Assembly: GCA_903925005.1 (NCBI GenBank)
Contig: CAIYDX010000357.1
Location: 1 to 57,605 of the forward strand
Direction: 5' to 3'
DNA from: an uncultured Geobacteraceae bacterium
GTDB lineage: Bacteria; Desulfobacterota; Desulfuromonadia; Geobacterales; Pseudopelobacteraceae
Length of the DNA stretch: 57,605 bases
Shown in pieces: positions 49,251 to 57,605 of this stretch. Position 1 is the first letter of the stretch. Each line of letters begins with the position of its first letter. The notes below the pieces were generated by a model. It was not told the origin of the DNA and made no database searches. It saw nothing but the letters and a program-made list of their open reading frames with translations. The position numbers and the translations under genes are program-made.

Positions 49251-50876
49251 ATGAAACCGGTAGAATTAAATAACATGCTTGCGCCGGGTGATGAGATCGC
49301 CGATAGCCGATTGGCCGGAGAGAGTCCCAATCACGAGAGCGATGATTTCCGCGGGATTTTTAAATCGGCTCCGGTCGGGATGATGATTGTCAATGACCGC
49401 TGCAGGGTGATCGATGCCAACCGGGCCATGGCGGCAATCTGCGGCACGACGGTTGACTCTTTGCTGAACAGGGTGCCGGGGCAGGTATTCGAATGCATCT
49501 ATACCACGCCCGATAGTCTGGAATGCGGCCAAGCTCCTGAATGTTCCGCTTGCAGGCTGCGGGAAACGGTTCGTGGGGTTGTCCAGTCCCGAAAGGGGCG
49601 TTATGGTGTTGAGCTGCTCCATATCCGTCGCAAAGAATCAGCCACGGAACAGCTATGGCTCAAGATCAGCGTCGAGCCGATTACAGCCGATGGGGCTGCC
49701 TGCGCCATTATCGCCGTCGATAATATCACGGAACAGCGCCGCCTGGAGGATGAACTTCTTAAAACGCGCAAGCTGGAATCTCTTGGGGTGCTTGCCGGTG
49801 GGATAGCCCACGATTTCAACAATCTGCTGACCGGCATCATGGGCAACCTGTCCGTCGCTCTGACGCGTACCGGCGACAACCAGCTGCTTTCAACGCCCAT
49901 AGAGCGCGCCTTGCAGGCCACCGAGCGGGCGGTCGGTCTGACCAGACAGCTCCTGACCTTCGCTAAAGGGGGAGCCCCGATCAAGCAGCTCGCATCGCTT
50001 GCGGACATTATCCTTGATTCCGCAGAATTTGCACTGCGCGGCGCGAACGTCGCCGGGAAATTTTCCCTTCCCGATGATCTCTGGTCGGCAGAGGTCGATG
50101 TCGGCCAGATCAGTCAGGTTATCAGCAATCTGGTCATCAACGCCGACCAGGCCATGCCTGGGGGCGGAATTCTGCAGATCACGGCCGAGAACATGGAGGG
50201 GCACCCGGCATCAGTCACTCTTCCCGACGGCAGGTATGTCAGGATTACGATTACCGACCAGGGGATCGGCATACCTGCCGACTGCATCGACCGGATCTTT
50301 GACCCTTATTTTACCACTAAGCAGCAGGGGAACGGCCTGGGGTTGGCAACGGTGCATTCCATAATTGCCCTGCATGGAGGCGCAATCCAGGTAACCTCCG
50401 AGCCGGGGCAGGGAACGGCTTTTACTCTCTGGCTCCCCGCTTCTGACCAGAAACTCGATGCCGGCGTACGGAGATGCGGTCTGCTTCCGACCGGCAAGGG
50501 AAAGATCCTGGTTATGGATGACGAACTCATCATCAGGGAGCTTGTGACCGAGATACTTGACCTGCTCGGCTATGAATGCGTGGCCTGTATCAATGGTGCT
50601 CAGGCGTGCGAACTGTATCGGCAGGCTCTGGATAGCGGGTCGCCGTTCGCGGCGGTCATCGTCGATCTGACCATTCCCGGCGGCATGGGGGGGATGGAGG
50701 CTATGGCCCGCATTCTCGACATGGATCCGACCGCAAAAGGAATAGTAGCCAGCGGTTACAGCAACGATCCGGTCGTGGCTTCCTATGACAAGCATGGTTT
50801 TGGAGCTGCAGTGCCCAAGCCTTTTTCGGTGCGCCAGATGGCTGAAGCGCTATCCACCATTTTTGCCGGTTCATAA
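49251..50876 (+). CDS. PAS-domain histidine kinase with C-terminal receiver
   Basis: 541 residues with no membrane helix. A PAS domain (FKSAPVGMMIVNDRCRVIDA, with an ECGQAPECSACRLRE Cys cluster) is followed by an NtrB-like H-box (LAGGIAHDFNNLLTGIMGN), HATPase (DQGIGIPADCIDRIFDPYFT, NGLGLATVHSI) and a receiver domain (VMDDELIIREL, VIVDLTIPGG). GGAGG lies 6 nt before the ATG at 49251; another in-frame ATG is at 49239. The Cys cluster in the PAS could bind metal or heme. The 3' end overlaps the convergent AEC gene by 6 bp. Confidence 0.9.
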   Translation: MKPVELNNMLAPGDEIADSRLAGESPNHESDDFRGIFKSAPVGMMIVNDRCRVIDANRAMAAICGTTVDSLLNRVPGQVFECIYTTPDSLECGQAPECSACRLRETVRGVVQSRKGRYGVELLHIRRKESATEQLWLKISVEPITADGAACAIIAVDNITEQRRLEDELLKTRKLESLGVLAGGIAHDFNNLLTGIMGNLSVALTRTGDNQLLSTPIERALQATERAVGLTRQLLTFAKGGAPIKQLASLADIILDSAEFALRGANVAGKFSLPDDLWSAEVDVGQISQVISNLVINADQAMPGGGILQITAENMEGHPASVTLPDGRYVRITITDQGIGIPADCIDRIFDPYFTTKQQGNGLGLATVHSIIALHGGAIQVTSEPGQGTAFTLWLPASDQKLDAGVRRCGLLPTGKGKILVMDDELIIRELVTEILDLLGYECVACINGAQACELYRQALDSGSPFAAVIVDLTIPGGMGGMEAMARILDMDPTAKGIVASGYSNDPVVASYDKHGFGAAVPKPFSVRQMAEALSTIFAGS

Positions 50877-51794
50877 CGTCATCAGCCAGATGGTCAACGG
50901 GAGTGTGAAAAAGGATAGACAGGTCTGCACCGTGATGATCGCAGCCATGCTGTCATGATCACCCCCCATCTGCCGGGAGAGGATGAAAGCCGAAGGCGCG
51001 GTCGGCACACTGAACAGAAGTACCGCCACGTTCAGTGCCATGCCGGACAGCCCCAAAGATGTTGCCAGCTCCCAGGCGATCAGCGGCTTGCAGAGAAACT
51101 GCACGGCGCTGCTGGCCATCAGCGGCCGCCAGTGCAGCATCAGGTTGCCGGCCCGGTAGGCCGCCCCTACCGCCATCAATCCCACCGGAAATGCCGCTTT
51201 ACCGCCAAGTGCCAGTATGCCGTCGATAGCCGTCGGCAGCTCCAGTCCGGAAGCATTCAACCCTACGCCGATGACGCAGCCGATTATGAGCGGGTTGCGC
51301 AGCAGATCGATAAACAGCCGTTTCAGGCTAATCCCCGCACTATTGTTGACCGCCAGCGAAAACGCCGAAACACAGAGCACATTGATCAGAATGATCATGA
51401 AACCGGCCCCCATGGCGGCCAGGAACAGACCGTCCCTGCCGAACAGGTTCTCCGCCACGGCCAGTGCCACAAAGGTATTAAAGCGCACTCCTCCCTGAAA
51501 AAGCGACGTAAAGACCGGGCCGCCCATCTGCCGGTTTGCGAGCCACCAGAGCGTGACCAGCAGTGCGCTGGCGAAGATCGCTCCTTCCACGGTCAGCAGA
51601 ATCTTCAGCCAGGGAAGAGAGCCGATCTGCCTGCCCGCCAGGTTGTGAATCAGGGTAGCCGGCATCAGCAGAAAATAGGTCAGCTTCTCGGCCGACGGCC
51701 AAAATGTGGGGGGGAGGAAGCCGGTGCGCTGAATGACAAAGCCGACCAGAATCAGGGCCAGCACGGGAATGAGGGCATTGGCGATGGCGGTCAT
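50871..51794 (-). CDS. AEC family transporter
   Basis: 307 residues with about ten membrane helices in two halves. It starts ANALIPVLALILVGFVIQRT, has NPLIIGCVIGVGLNASGLEL in the middle, and LFSVPTAPSAFILSRQMGGD near the end, typical of the auxin-efflux-carrier family. Bacterial members export or import organic acids such as malate; the substrate is unknown. The LysR gene upstream on the same strand may control it. Confidence 0.88.
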   Translation of the reverse strand: MTAIANALIPVLALILVGFVIQRTGFLPPTFWPSAEKLTYFLLMPATLIHNLAGRQIGSLPWLKILLTVEGAIFASALLVTLWWLANRQMGGPVFTSLFQGGVRFNTFVALAVAENLFGRDGLFLAAMGAGFMIILINVLCVSAFSLAVNNSAGISLKRLFIDLLRNPLIIGCVIGVGLNASGLELPTAIDGILALGGKAAFPVGLMAVGAAYRAGNLMLHWRPLMASSAVQFLCKPLIAWELATSLGLSGMALNVAVLLFSVPTAPSAFILSRQMGGDHDSMAAIITVQTCLSFFTLPLTIWLMTL

Positions 51795-51828
51795 GGTGTT
51801 CTCCTCTGTGTTCTATTCCGACATTGTA

Positions 51829-51906
51829 CCCCATCCCCCTCCTGACCTCCCCCTTGAAGGGGGAGGAACCATTTTGATTCCGGGGAGGGTTAGGGTGGGG
51901 GTGGGG
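51829..51906. repeat. C/G-rich palindromic intergenic repeat (relative of 14047)
   Basis: It runs CCCCATCCCCCTCCTGACCT, then CCCCCTTGAAGGGGG as a tight hairpin, and ends GGGTTAGGGTGGGGGTGGGG. The outer C-runs and G-runs are complementary. It lies between the AEC and LysR genes and could act as a terminator. Confidence 0.7.
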
Positions 51907-51981
51907 AGATGTCTTGGAACAGTAGAAAAGAGGATAGCACGGCTATTGTATAAATAATAATTGATAATACTTGCTAAACAC

Positions 51982-52872
51982 TCAAGTATTTTTTATGTAT
52001 CCGCACTCCCGGCAGAGTTCGTTCAGTATCAGTTCCGTCAGGGAATGGCGCGGATGGCGGCGTTTTTGAAACATCCCGACCCGCCTGGTCAACTGCGGCG
52101 CGCCGAATGGTGTCAAGGCGAAATGTTTTCCAGCCTGCTTCAAGCGCCGTTTATTGAGCGGTACCACGGCAATGCCGAGTCCCTGTTCCACCAGGCTGAG
52201 CGCCGCCTCCAGGGAGTCAAACTCCATTACGTCGCGGGGGCGGATGCCTTGGGCCATAAGCTGTCCATCCACAAGCGCCCCGGCCCAAGCGGTCTTGTCG
52301 AAGCGGACGAAGGGAAAGCGTTCGAACAGCAGTTCCACGCTGGAGGCCTCGGTAGTTTTCGGAGCAACCACGAAAAACGGTTCCACATCGTATTCCTGCC
52401 ATTCGTACTGCGGAGAGACCGTGTAGGGGGGCTCGGTAGTTAGCGCCGCGTCGAGATTCCCTTCTTCAACCTGGCGTACCAGTTCGGCGGAGAGGCTGGA
52501 GAGGAGCTTGACATGCAGATCCTCATAGCGCTTCCTCAATCGTCCCAGCACCGGGGGGAGCGGACCGGTGAGCACGGTCGGGACGACCCCCAGGGTCAGC
52601 GTCCCCTTGATCATACCGGAAGGCGTCAATTCATCCCTGATACCGTCGTAGATGGTCAAGATCTCGCGAGCACGCTCCAGCACCAGCCTGCCGTTGGCAT
52701 TGAGTTTAGGGCTGCGGCCGGTTCGCTCGAATAGCTGCGCGCCCACTTGCTCTTCCAGGTTCTTGACCTGAAGGCTTATCGCTGACTGGGTCAGACCCAT
52801 GTGATCGGCCGCTGCCGCAAAACTTCCTTTGAGGGCGATGGCGGTCAGGATACGAAGGTTACGCAGGGACAT
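51982..52872 (-). CDS. LysR family transcriptional regulator
   Basis: 296 residues. The N-terminal helix-turn-helix (NLRILTAIALKGSFAAAADH, TQSAISLQVKNLEEQVGAQL) is followed by a periplasmic-binding-like effector domain. AGGAG lies upstream of the ATG at 52872. The AEC transporter downstream on the same strand is a likely target. The effector is unknown. Confidence 0.92.
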   Translation of the reverse strand: MSLRNLRILTAIALKGSFAAAADHMGLTQSAISLQVKNLEEQVGAQLFERTGRSPKLNANGRLVLERAREILTIYDGIRDELTPSGMIKGTLTLGVVPTVLTGPLPPVLGRLRKRYEDLHVKLLSSLSAELVRQVEEGNLDAALTTEPPYTVSPQYEWQEYDVEPFFVVAPKTTEASSVELLFERFPFVRFDKTAWAGALVDGQLMAQGIRPRDVMEFDSLEAALSLVEQGLGIAVVPLNKRRLKQAGKHFALTPFGAPQLTRRVGMFQKRRHPRHSLTELILNELCRECGYIKNT

Positions 52873-52981
52873 GGGGAGGCTCCTGGAAGGACCGGAATTG
52901 AGCTTTCGTGCCGGATACTCTAGCCTGTATGCCTGCTGGTTACAACTGAAAGAAATGAATGAACCTGGAAAAAGCAGGTAT

Positions 52982-53010
52982 CCACGAAAGACACGAAATA
53001 CACGAACAGA
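52982..53010. repeat. ACGAA-type short intergenic repeat
   Basis: CCACGAAAGACACGAAATAC continues as ACGAACAGA: three near-copies of CACGAA at 9-nt steps, between the LysR gene and the binding-protein gene. Such stretches recur in related genomes (general knowledge). Confidence 0.45.
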
Positions 53011-53069
53011 ATAGAATGATTACAATAAATGTATTCATACGCTTTTGGGTGAAGGTTTGAAATGTTGAA

Positions 53070-54032
53070 TCACTTACATTGCAAACCAGTCTTCAAATTT
53101 GCAAGGTTTTTTCTCATTAGCGAAATAAAGGTTACAGCATGATCAAAATCATCCTTGCTGATGTTATGGGCGCCATGAAGCAGCAAAATGGATGCCCCGG
53201 TTTCCTTGGCAATCATTTCAGCCACACGCGGCGAAAGCAGTTCCTCGGTGAAAACATATTCCAAGCCTATCGCTTTAACCTGCTTAATTAGCGCTACCAA
53301 CGTTGCCGCCGACGGCTCGGAATCGGCATTAACGGCAGACGCTGACTCATACTGTAAGCTGTATCGATGAGCAAGATAGCCGAACGCATAGTGGCCGCCA
53401 TGTAGAAAAGCCCTTTTACTGCATGAGGAGAGCCCGGCCTTGTATTCGGCGTCAAGTTTTTTGAGTTCCGATTTATAAGCAATGGCATTGGCCATGTAGT
53501 AGTTCCTGTTCGAGGGGTCTTTGGCACTCATGGCGGAGGCAATTGTGTCGACCATGGTTTGAGCATCGGCGAAATCAAGCCAGATATGGGGGTCCATGCT
53601 GCCGGCATGGTGATTGTGTGCTTTACCATCATGATTTTCATGCTCATCTTCCTCGACCCCCGCCTTGAGAAACTTAATCCCTTTACTCGAATCGACAAGG
53701 GAAACATTGCCACTGTTTAGCCCTTTAACGAAGTTAACCGCCCACGGCTCCATATATTCGTTGGTGTAGATAAACATATCGGCATTGGTGACTCTAATGG
53801 CATCATCAGGTTTAGGCTCGAAACTGTGCGCCTCCATGCCGGGTGGCAGGAGGAGAGTGGCATTGACCTTATCGCCTCCTATAGTCCGGGCAAAGTCGTA
53901 CAACGGATACAGTGTCGTCACAACAATCATTTTTTTGTCGGTTAATGCTGAAGTCGGCGCCTCTTTTTTCTGGCAACCACAGATCAGTATCAAACAGGTA
54001 ATGAGAAATATGGACTTATGCGTAAGATTCAT
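53070..54032 (-). CDS. Metal ABC transporter substrate-binding lipoprotein (ZnuA/TroA-like)
   Basis: 320 residues. The lipobox LICGC gives a membrane-anchored binding protein. Metal ligands are expected at the His of MEAHSFEPKPDD, at MDPHIWLD, at HGGHYAFGYLAHRY and at the late Asp/Glu. A His/Asp-rich loop (EEDEHENHDGKAHNHH) is typical of zinc-binding ZnuA proteins. AGGAG stands 8 nt before the ATG. It lies 21 nt after the decayed ATPase remnant. Confidence 0.88.
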   Translation of the reverse strand: MNLTHKSIFLITCLILICGCQKKEAPTSALTDKKMIVVTTLYPLYDFARTIGGDKVNATLLLPPGMEAHSFEPKPDDAIRVTNADMFIYTNEYMEPWAVNFVKGLNSGNVSLVDSSKGIKFLKAGVEEDEHENHDGKAHNHHAGSMDPHIWLDFADAQTMVDTIASAMSAKDPSNRNYYMANAIAYKSELKKLDAEYKAGLSSCSKRAFLHGGHYAFGYLAHRYSLQYESASAVNADSEPSAATLVALIKQVKAIGLEYVFTEELLSPRVAEMIAKETGASILLLHGAHNISKDDFDHAVTFISLMRKNLANLKTGLQCK

Positions 54033-54053
54033 GATGACGCTCCTGATATTCGA

Positions 54054-54341
54054 TCATATGCGGATCTGCTTGTGAAAATGATGCTTGATGCGTTGGTCAT
54101 GGGTAGCGATCACGAGGCTGGCATCGGAGGATGCCGCGAGTTGCAACAACAGCTACATCACGGTTTCACATGCTTTGTCATCCAGCGCGGAGGTCGGTTC
54201 GTCACCAACAATGATCTTGGGACCATTGATGGTAGCACGGGCAATTGCCACACGCTGTTGCTGCCCCTGACCATATGCAGTGTCTGGTAAATTATGCCGA
54301 TATGTCTGCCGCGAAACTCGTCCATGGCTGAACCCTGCAGA
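54054..54341 (-). pseudogene. Remnant of an ABC transporter ATPase (LolD/MacB-like)
   Basis: The minus strand after the permease stop encodes [17 protein letters not shown] (Q-loop region of LolD-type ATPases). It then jumps to [14 protein letters not shown] (ABC signature) in another frame. [13 protein letters not shown] (Walker B and D-loop), a TAG after CETVM, and LVIATHDQRIKHHF (H-loop) follow. Walker A and the stretch between Q-loop and signature are missing. Hence deletion, frameshift and an internal stop have destroyed it. Confidence 0.85.
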
Positions 54342-55166
54342 TCATTGAAGTTTTATGTCAGCTGCTTTGGGTTTTTTACCGGGAATGGCTTCCAAGATGA
54401 CCTTGACCCCAAGCATGACGAAGAACATGCAGGCCAGACTAGCCACAATGACCGGTGCGGTTGGAATATCCAGCTTGTATGAAAGAAATATCCCAACTAC
54501 GCTGACCACCACCCCTACCGACCACCCGATCAACAGCACATGTAACGGTTTCTTAAAGAACAGTTTGCCGATAAGCGCGGGCACAACCAGGAATGAGAAC
54601 ACCTGGAGTATTCCTGCCATATTTACCGATTTAACCAGTACCACGGCAAAACTTGAAAAAAAGAGCAAATCCAGCAGAAAGCCGCCTTTACCCTCAAATG
54701 TCAGGGCATGAAAGCGTTTACGCAGAATGAAATGCAGAATCCCGACGGCACCATAGATGACTGCGGTTGATAAGATATCCTTTGGCGTTACCCAGAGAAT
54801 ATTGCCGTTCATGATGCCCTTGAATTCCTCCAGACCATGAGGGCTCTTGTCCAGTATCAAAATCGCAGCCGAGAAAGAGAAGATGTAGAGCACACCAATG
54901 AATGCCTCGATATTCACATAACGTGCGGCCCTTTTCGACAGAGAGAGAATGATTGCGCCCAAGAGGGCAAAGACGAGGGAGAAGAGCATGCTCTTCTCCC
55001 TTCCAAAAAGGAATGACAGTGCTATACCGATGCCGATGAACTGGGCCAATGCCAGATCGACAAATATGATGCCCCGTTCCAGAATATGGATGCCGAAATA
55101 GGCATGGATCAGGATCAGAAGCAGACATGCCAGAAACGGATACAGCAGAAAATTGAAGGTTTCCAT
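54342..55166 (-). CDS. Metal ABC transporter permease (ABC-3 family)
   Basis: 274 residues with about eight membrane helices. HILERGIIFVDLALAQFIGI and LQVFSFLVVPALIGKLFF are typical of ZnuB/TroC-type permeases. GAGG lies 6 nt before the ATG at 55166; the frame is open further upstream into the binding-protein gene. It starts 10 nt after that gene's stop and is followed by the ATPase remnant, so no intact ATPase is encoded beside it. Confidence 0.88.
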   Translation of the reverse strand: METFNFLLYPFLACLLLILIHAYFGIHILERGIIFVDLALAQFIGIGIALSFLFGREKSMLFSLVFALLGAIILSLSKRAARYVNIEAFIGVLYIFSFSAAILILDKSPHGLEEFKGIMNGNILWVTPKDILSTAVIYGAVGILHFILRKRFHALTFEGKGGFLLDLLFFSSFAVVLVKSVNMAGILQVFSFLVVPALIGKLFFKKPLHVLLIGWSVGVVVSVVGIFLSYKLDIPTAPVIVASLACMFFVMLGVKVILEAIPGKKPKAADIKLQ

Positions 55167-55176
55167 GAATACCTCG

Positions 55177-56064
55177 TTACTGCAAACTTGTGACGACTTT
55201 ATCCATGAACGAGAACCAGTCATCGGTCCCCGGCATGGAGCCGACATCGGCAGGCACCGTTACGACCTTGACTCCGGTTTTAAGCGAAATGGTTTCCGAC
55301 TCCCGTTTGCCATAGAAACTTGTGGTCAGGATGCCATCCGGTTTTGTCGCCTTCATCCTTTCGATAAGCGCTTCGATATGGGCAGCCGATGGTGGGATAC
55401 CCGGTTTCGGTTCTACGTAAGCGACGATCCTGAAGCCGAATTCCGCCGCCAGATATTCGAACAGTTTATGGTAGGCGATATAGCGGTTACCAGTCAGGTT
55501 TTTAGACTGCAACTTCCATGTTTTCGTCCGTTCTAAAAATTTAGCGTTGAACATTTTGTAGTTTGACCGGTAAAAAGAAGCGTTTGCCGGGTCCATCTCG
55601 GCCAGGGCATTAGTCATCCCTTCAACAATCCGAATGATATTGGACGGCGAATAATGATAATGGGGATTACCGAGAGGATGGACGTCTCCCATGCTTCGTT
55701 CCACATGGGCATGTTTATCGATAACCTTCACAAATTTTGAGCAGTCAAAGTTGCCGGGCCTGCCGGGCATGATTCGTGGATTCTTCGATGATTCCATGAT
55801 CAGCGGCAGATAGCCGATTTCAAGATCGAGACCGTTGTACATGAGGATATCGGCCTTGCGTCCGGCGAGGATCATGCTTGGCTTGGCTTCCACGGTGTGC
55901 GGGTCCTGGGTCGGCTTAACCAGTATCGTCACCAATACCTTTTCCTTGCCGATCTCCTTTGCCAGGCTGCCGATCCAAGGCAATGTTGCGACAACGTTAA
56001 CTCCTGCAAAAGCAGGGCTGGTCAGCATCAACGATAAACAAAGAATGAGTATTATTTTTTGCAT
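55177..56064 (-). CDS. Metal ABC transporter substrate-binding protein
   Basis: 295 residues with a signal peptide (ILILCLSLMLTSPAFAG) and the TroA fold. The His of TQDPHTVEAKPS, GNPHYHYSPSN, YHKLFEYLAAEFGF and the late Asp/Glu are the likely metal ligands. It is not a lipoprotein and has no His-rich loop, unlike the second binding protein at 53070. AAAGGAG precedes the ATG at 56064; a longer frame opens at 56172 in the repeat. Confidence 0.88.
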   Translation of the reverse strand: MQKIILILCLSLMLTSPAFAGVNVVATLPWIGSLAKEIGKEKVLVTILVKPTQDPHTVEAKPSMILAGRKADILMYNGLDLEIGYLPLIMESSKNPRIMPGRPGNFDCSKFVKVIDKHAHVERSMGDVHPLGNPHYHYSPSNIIRIVEGMTNALAEMDPANASFYRSNYKMFNAKFLERTKTWKLQSKNLTGNRYIAYHKLFEYLAAEFGFRIVAYVEPKPGIPPSAAHIEALIERMKATKPDGILTTSFYGKRESETISLKTGVKVVTVPADVGSMPGTDDWFSFMDKVVTSLQ

Positions 56065-56090
56065 GTTGGTTTCTCCTTTAGCAATGACAG

Positions 56091-56190
56091 ATTTGAGATG
56101 ATAACAAGGCGGCGAGGAAGAGGCGGCCGAGGCGTACCCTACGGTACGTTGAGGAAGCGTCTGCCGAGCCAACGAAGTTAGGGCTCAAAT
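56091..56190. repeat. ~100-bp palindromic intergenic repeat, copy 2
   Basis: The element is bounded by ATTTGAG and CTCAAAT. Its centre is CGTACC-CTAC-GGTACG, and its flanks read GGCGAGGAAGAGGCGGCCGA and its rough inverse. It is the reverse-orientation relative of 25851-25949 and lies between the porin and binding-protein genes. Confidence 0.75.
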
Positions 56191-56202
56191 ATGGCATTGC
56201 GC

Positions 56203-57567
56203 CTAGAATGTATGAGCCGGATGAGCGCCTATGGTTAAGATAAACTGTAATAACCCCTCGTTGTTCACCTGACCATTACGGGCAGAGAGATCATGACTGA
56301 ATTGTGCGCGAATGGTGCTGAATTCGGTCGGGTTGAACTCCAGGCTGCCGGTCGACCGCCACGGTTTGCCGTCGAATGTCTGCTGGGTTCCGGCCACCTT
56401 GAATGTGTCGGCAAAGAGTTCCAACCGGTCGTAACGGGCTCCGACGCGCCAGCGGTCAAAGCGGTACAGAGCCTGGATATAGGCTCCATCCTGATGACGT
56501 TGAAGTTTGTTTACCGAAACGACGGCGCCGGTCGAGTCGGTTGCGGTCAGATCGCCGTTCTGCGCTAGGTAGAGGTACTCACCTTGCAGTGTCACCCCTT
56601 GACTTCCGGATTTCCACTTCCAGACAGCTTCCATACCATAGAGCGCGCTGTCGCCGCGCAATCCGTAGGTTGTTCCTGACGCAGGGTTTGTGGGGAGTAT
56701 TGTGGTGCTGTTGGTGGAACCGAACAATACCCACGGCCCGGTGTACAGGGTGGAATTGTCGCTCGTATCGATAGATATCTTGGCAAATGCAGAGAATGCA
56801 TGGGGTCCCAAGTTGTCATCTTTCCCGAAAAGCAGATTGCTGTCACCTTGAAGGGTTTCGATTCCCAACAGGGTGTATAGCGGCAATGGCGGCAGCCAGG
56901 TGAGTTGCAACCCGTTTTCGCCGCCGATGCCTTCTGAACCTAGAAATGCCTTGTAGGGCAGAGGAATATCGGCAAAATCCCAAGCATGGGGATGTTGTGA
57001 GTTAAGACGACTGGAATTGCTCTTGAAGCGCCCACCTTTTACCTGAAAGCCTTCCGGTAATGATGTTGTTACAAAGTACGCCTCTTCCAAAGTGGCTCCG
57101 TCCTGATTAACCGGAATGTTGGCGTAAAGATCAAAATAGGGATCTACCGGAGCAAAGACAAACAACTCGGTCCCATCCAGGTTAAAGCCATTGTTAAGAC
57201 CGCGTCCCTCGGTGGTGAAGCCGGGTACACCCCGGTTCTGTAATGCGCCGCTTTTAAGATTCGAGACATAGCCCTTGGCATCCAGAACCACGGAGAGATA
57301 GGGGTTGCTCATCAGCGAACCGCCAAACAGACCGGTCAATTTGCCAGCATTTTCTTCCGTTGTTTGGTTCTCGGACGGATTTTGGGTCTTAAGATTTTCT
57401 TTTAGTTCGTCGATAGTTTTTTGCTGTTCGCGAATGGTATCCGACTGGCGGCCAAGTTCGGCATCCAGTCGGTTAAGACGTTCGTTCGGATCATTCTCCG
57501 CACATAATGCGGAGACAGGTATACAGGCAGCCATAATGATGGCTGCCGCAAAAATGCGCGCACGCAT
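56203..57567 (-). CDS. Outer-membrane porin-like protein with coiled-coil N-terminus
   Basis: 454 residues. A signal peptide (RIFAAAIIMAACIPVSALCA) is followed by a coiled coil (RLDAELGRQSDTIREQQKTI), then many alternating beta strands ending in a terminal Phe (HPAHTF), the mark of an outer-membrane beta barrel. It is the first gene of the metal-uptake cluster on this strand and may let the metal across the outer membrane; that role is inferred from position. AAAGGAGG precedes the ATG. The promoter lies beyond the right edge. Confidence 0.75.
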   Translation of the reverse strand: MRARIFAAAIIMAACIPVSALCAENDPNERLNRLDAELGRQSDTIREQQKTIDELKENLKTQNPSENQTTEENAGKLTGLFGGSLMSNPYLSVVLDAKGYVSNLKSGALQNRGVPGFTTEGRGLNNGFNLDGTELFVFAPVDPYFDLYANIPVNQDGATLEEAYFVTTSLPEGFQVKGGRFKSNSSRLNSQHPHAWDFADIPLPYKAFLGSEGIGGENGLQLTWLPPLPLYTLLGIETLQGDSNLLFGKDDNLGPHAFSAFAKISIDTSDNSTLYTGPWVLFGSTNSTTILPTNPASGTTYGLRGDSALYGMEAVWKWKSGSQGVTLQGEYLYLAQNGDLTATDSTGAVVSVNKLQRHQDGAYIQALYRFDRWRVGARYDRLELFADTFKVAGTQQTFDGKPWRSTGSLEFNPTEFSTIRAQFSHDLSARNGQVNNEGLLQFILTIGAHPAHTF

Positions 57568-57605
57568 ACACTCCTCCTTTGACGTATAATTCCATTTCTA
57601 AATCA

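Noticed and set aside
50955..51845. 296-codon plus-strand frame opposite the AEC transporter
   Set aside because: Gln/His/Arg-rich shadow; the minus strand shows regular membrane helices.

Overview
The window comes from around the chromosomal replication origin of a bacterium that is most likely a member of the Geobacterales (Desulfuromonadota). The evidence is the oriC gene order, futalosine-pathway menaquinone synthesis (mqnC), a type II secretion minor-pseudopilin operon, a diheme lipoprotein cytochrome, the many sensor kinases, and several families of GC-rich intergenic palindromes. The genus is an inference; no species is claimed.

Bases 1-3188 hold the first ~1060 codons of a large minus-strand membrane sensor kinase that runs off the left edge. 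Bases 3695-9901 (minus) hold gyrB-recF-dnaN-dnaA. Bases 10258-16723 (plus) hold rpmH-rnpA-yidD-yidC-mnmE-mnmG-rsmG. DnaA-box-like sites flank dnaA on both sides, which suggests a bipartite origin. Two consensus parS centromere sites lie at 14011 and 15758, but parA/parB do not follow rsmG here.

Bases 16961-25838 form one tightly overlapping plus-strand operon: ybgC-like thioesterase, mqnC, rnd, gspH-I-J-K-L-M-N, nadD, rsfS. Then follow rlmH-gpmI with a clear terminator, a FAH-family hydrolase, a cardiolipin synthase, tatD, a diheme lipoprotein cytochrome and acnA.

Bases 34066-40484 are an accessory island. A brnTA toxin-antitoxin pair has a near-perfect promoter that places brnT as a leaderless or nearly leaderless message. 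It converges on a 1659-residue exported RHS/YD-repeat protein whose C-terminal tip looks like a Tlde1-type L,D-transpeptidase-fold toxin (DUF2778). The toxin gene overlaps by 4 nt a signal-peptide-bearing putative immunity gene, and a displaced RHS tip remnant follows it.

Bases 41216-50876 carry an OmpR-type two-component pair, a small membrane protein, a JAMM-domain/DinG helicase fusion, a rhomboid protease, a decayed hybrid kinase (frameshifts and an internal deletion), a response regulator with a Cys-rich tail, and a PAS-kinase-receiver protein. Bases 50871-52872 hold an AEC transporter and a LysR regulator.

Bases 53070-57567 (minus) are a metal-uptake locus. It has an outer-membrane porin-like protein, a TroA-type binding protein, an ABC-3 permease, a remnant of an ABC ATPase and a second binding protein. 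The only ATPase is a LolD/MacB-like pseudogene with a deletion, a frameshift and a stop, so the transporter must borrow an ATPase from elsewhere or be dead.

No tRNA, rRNA, CRISPR array or intact insertion sequence was seen.
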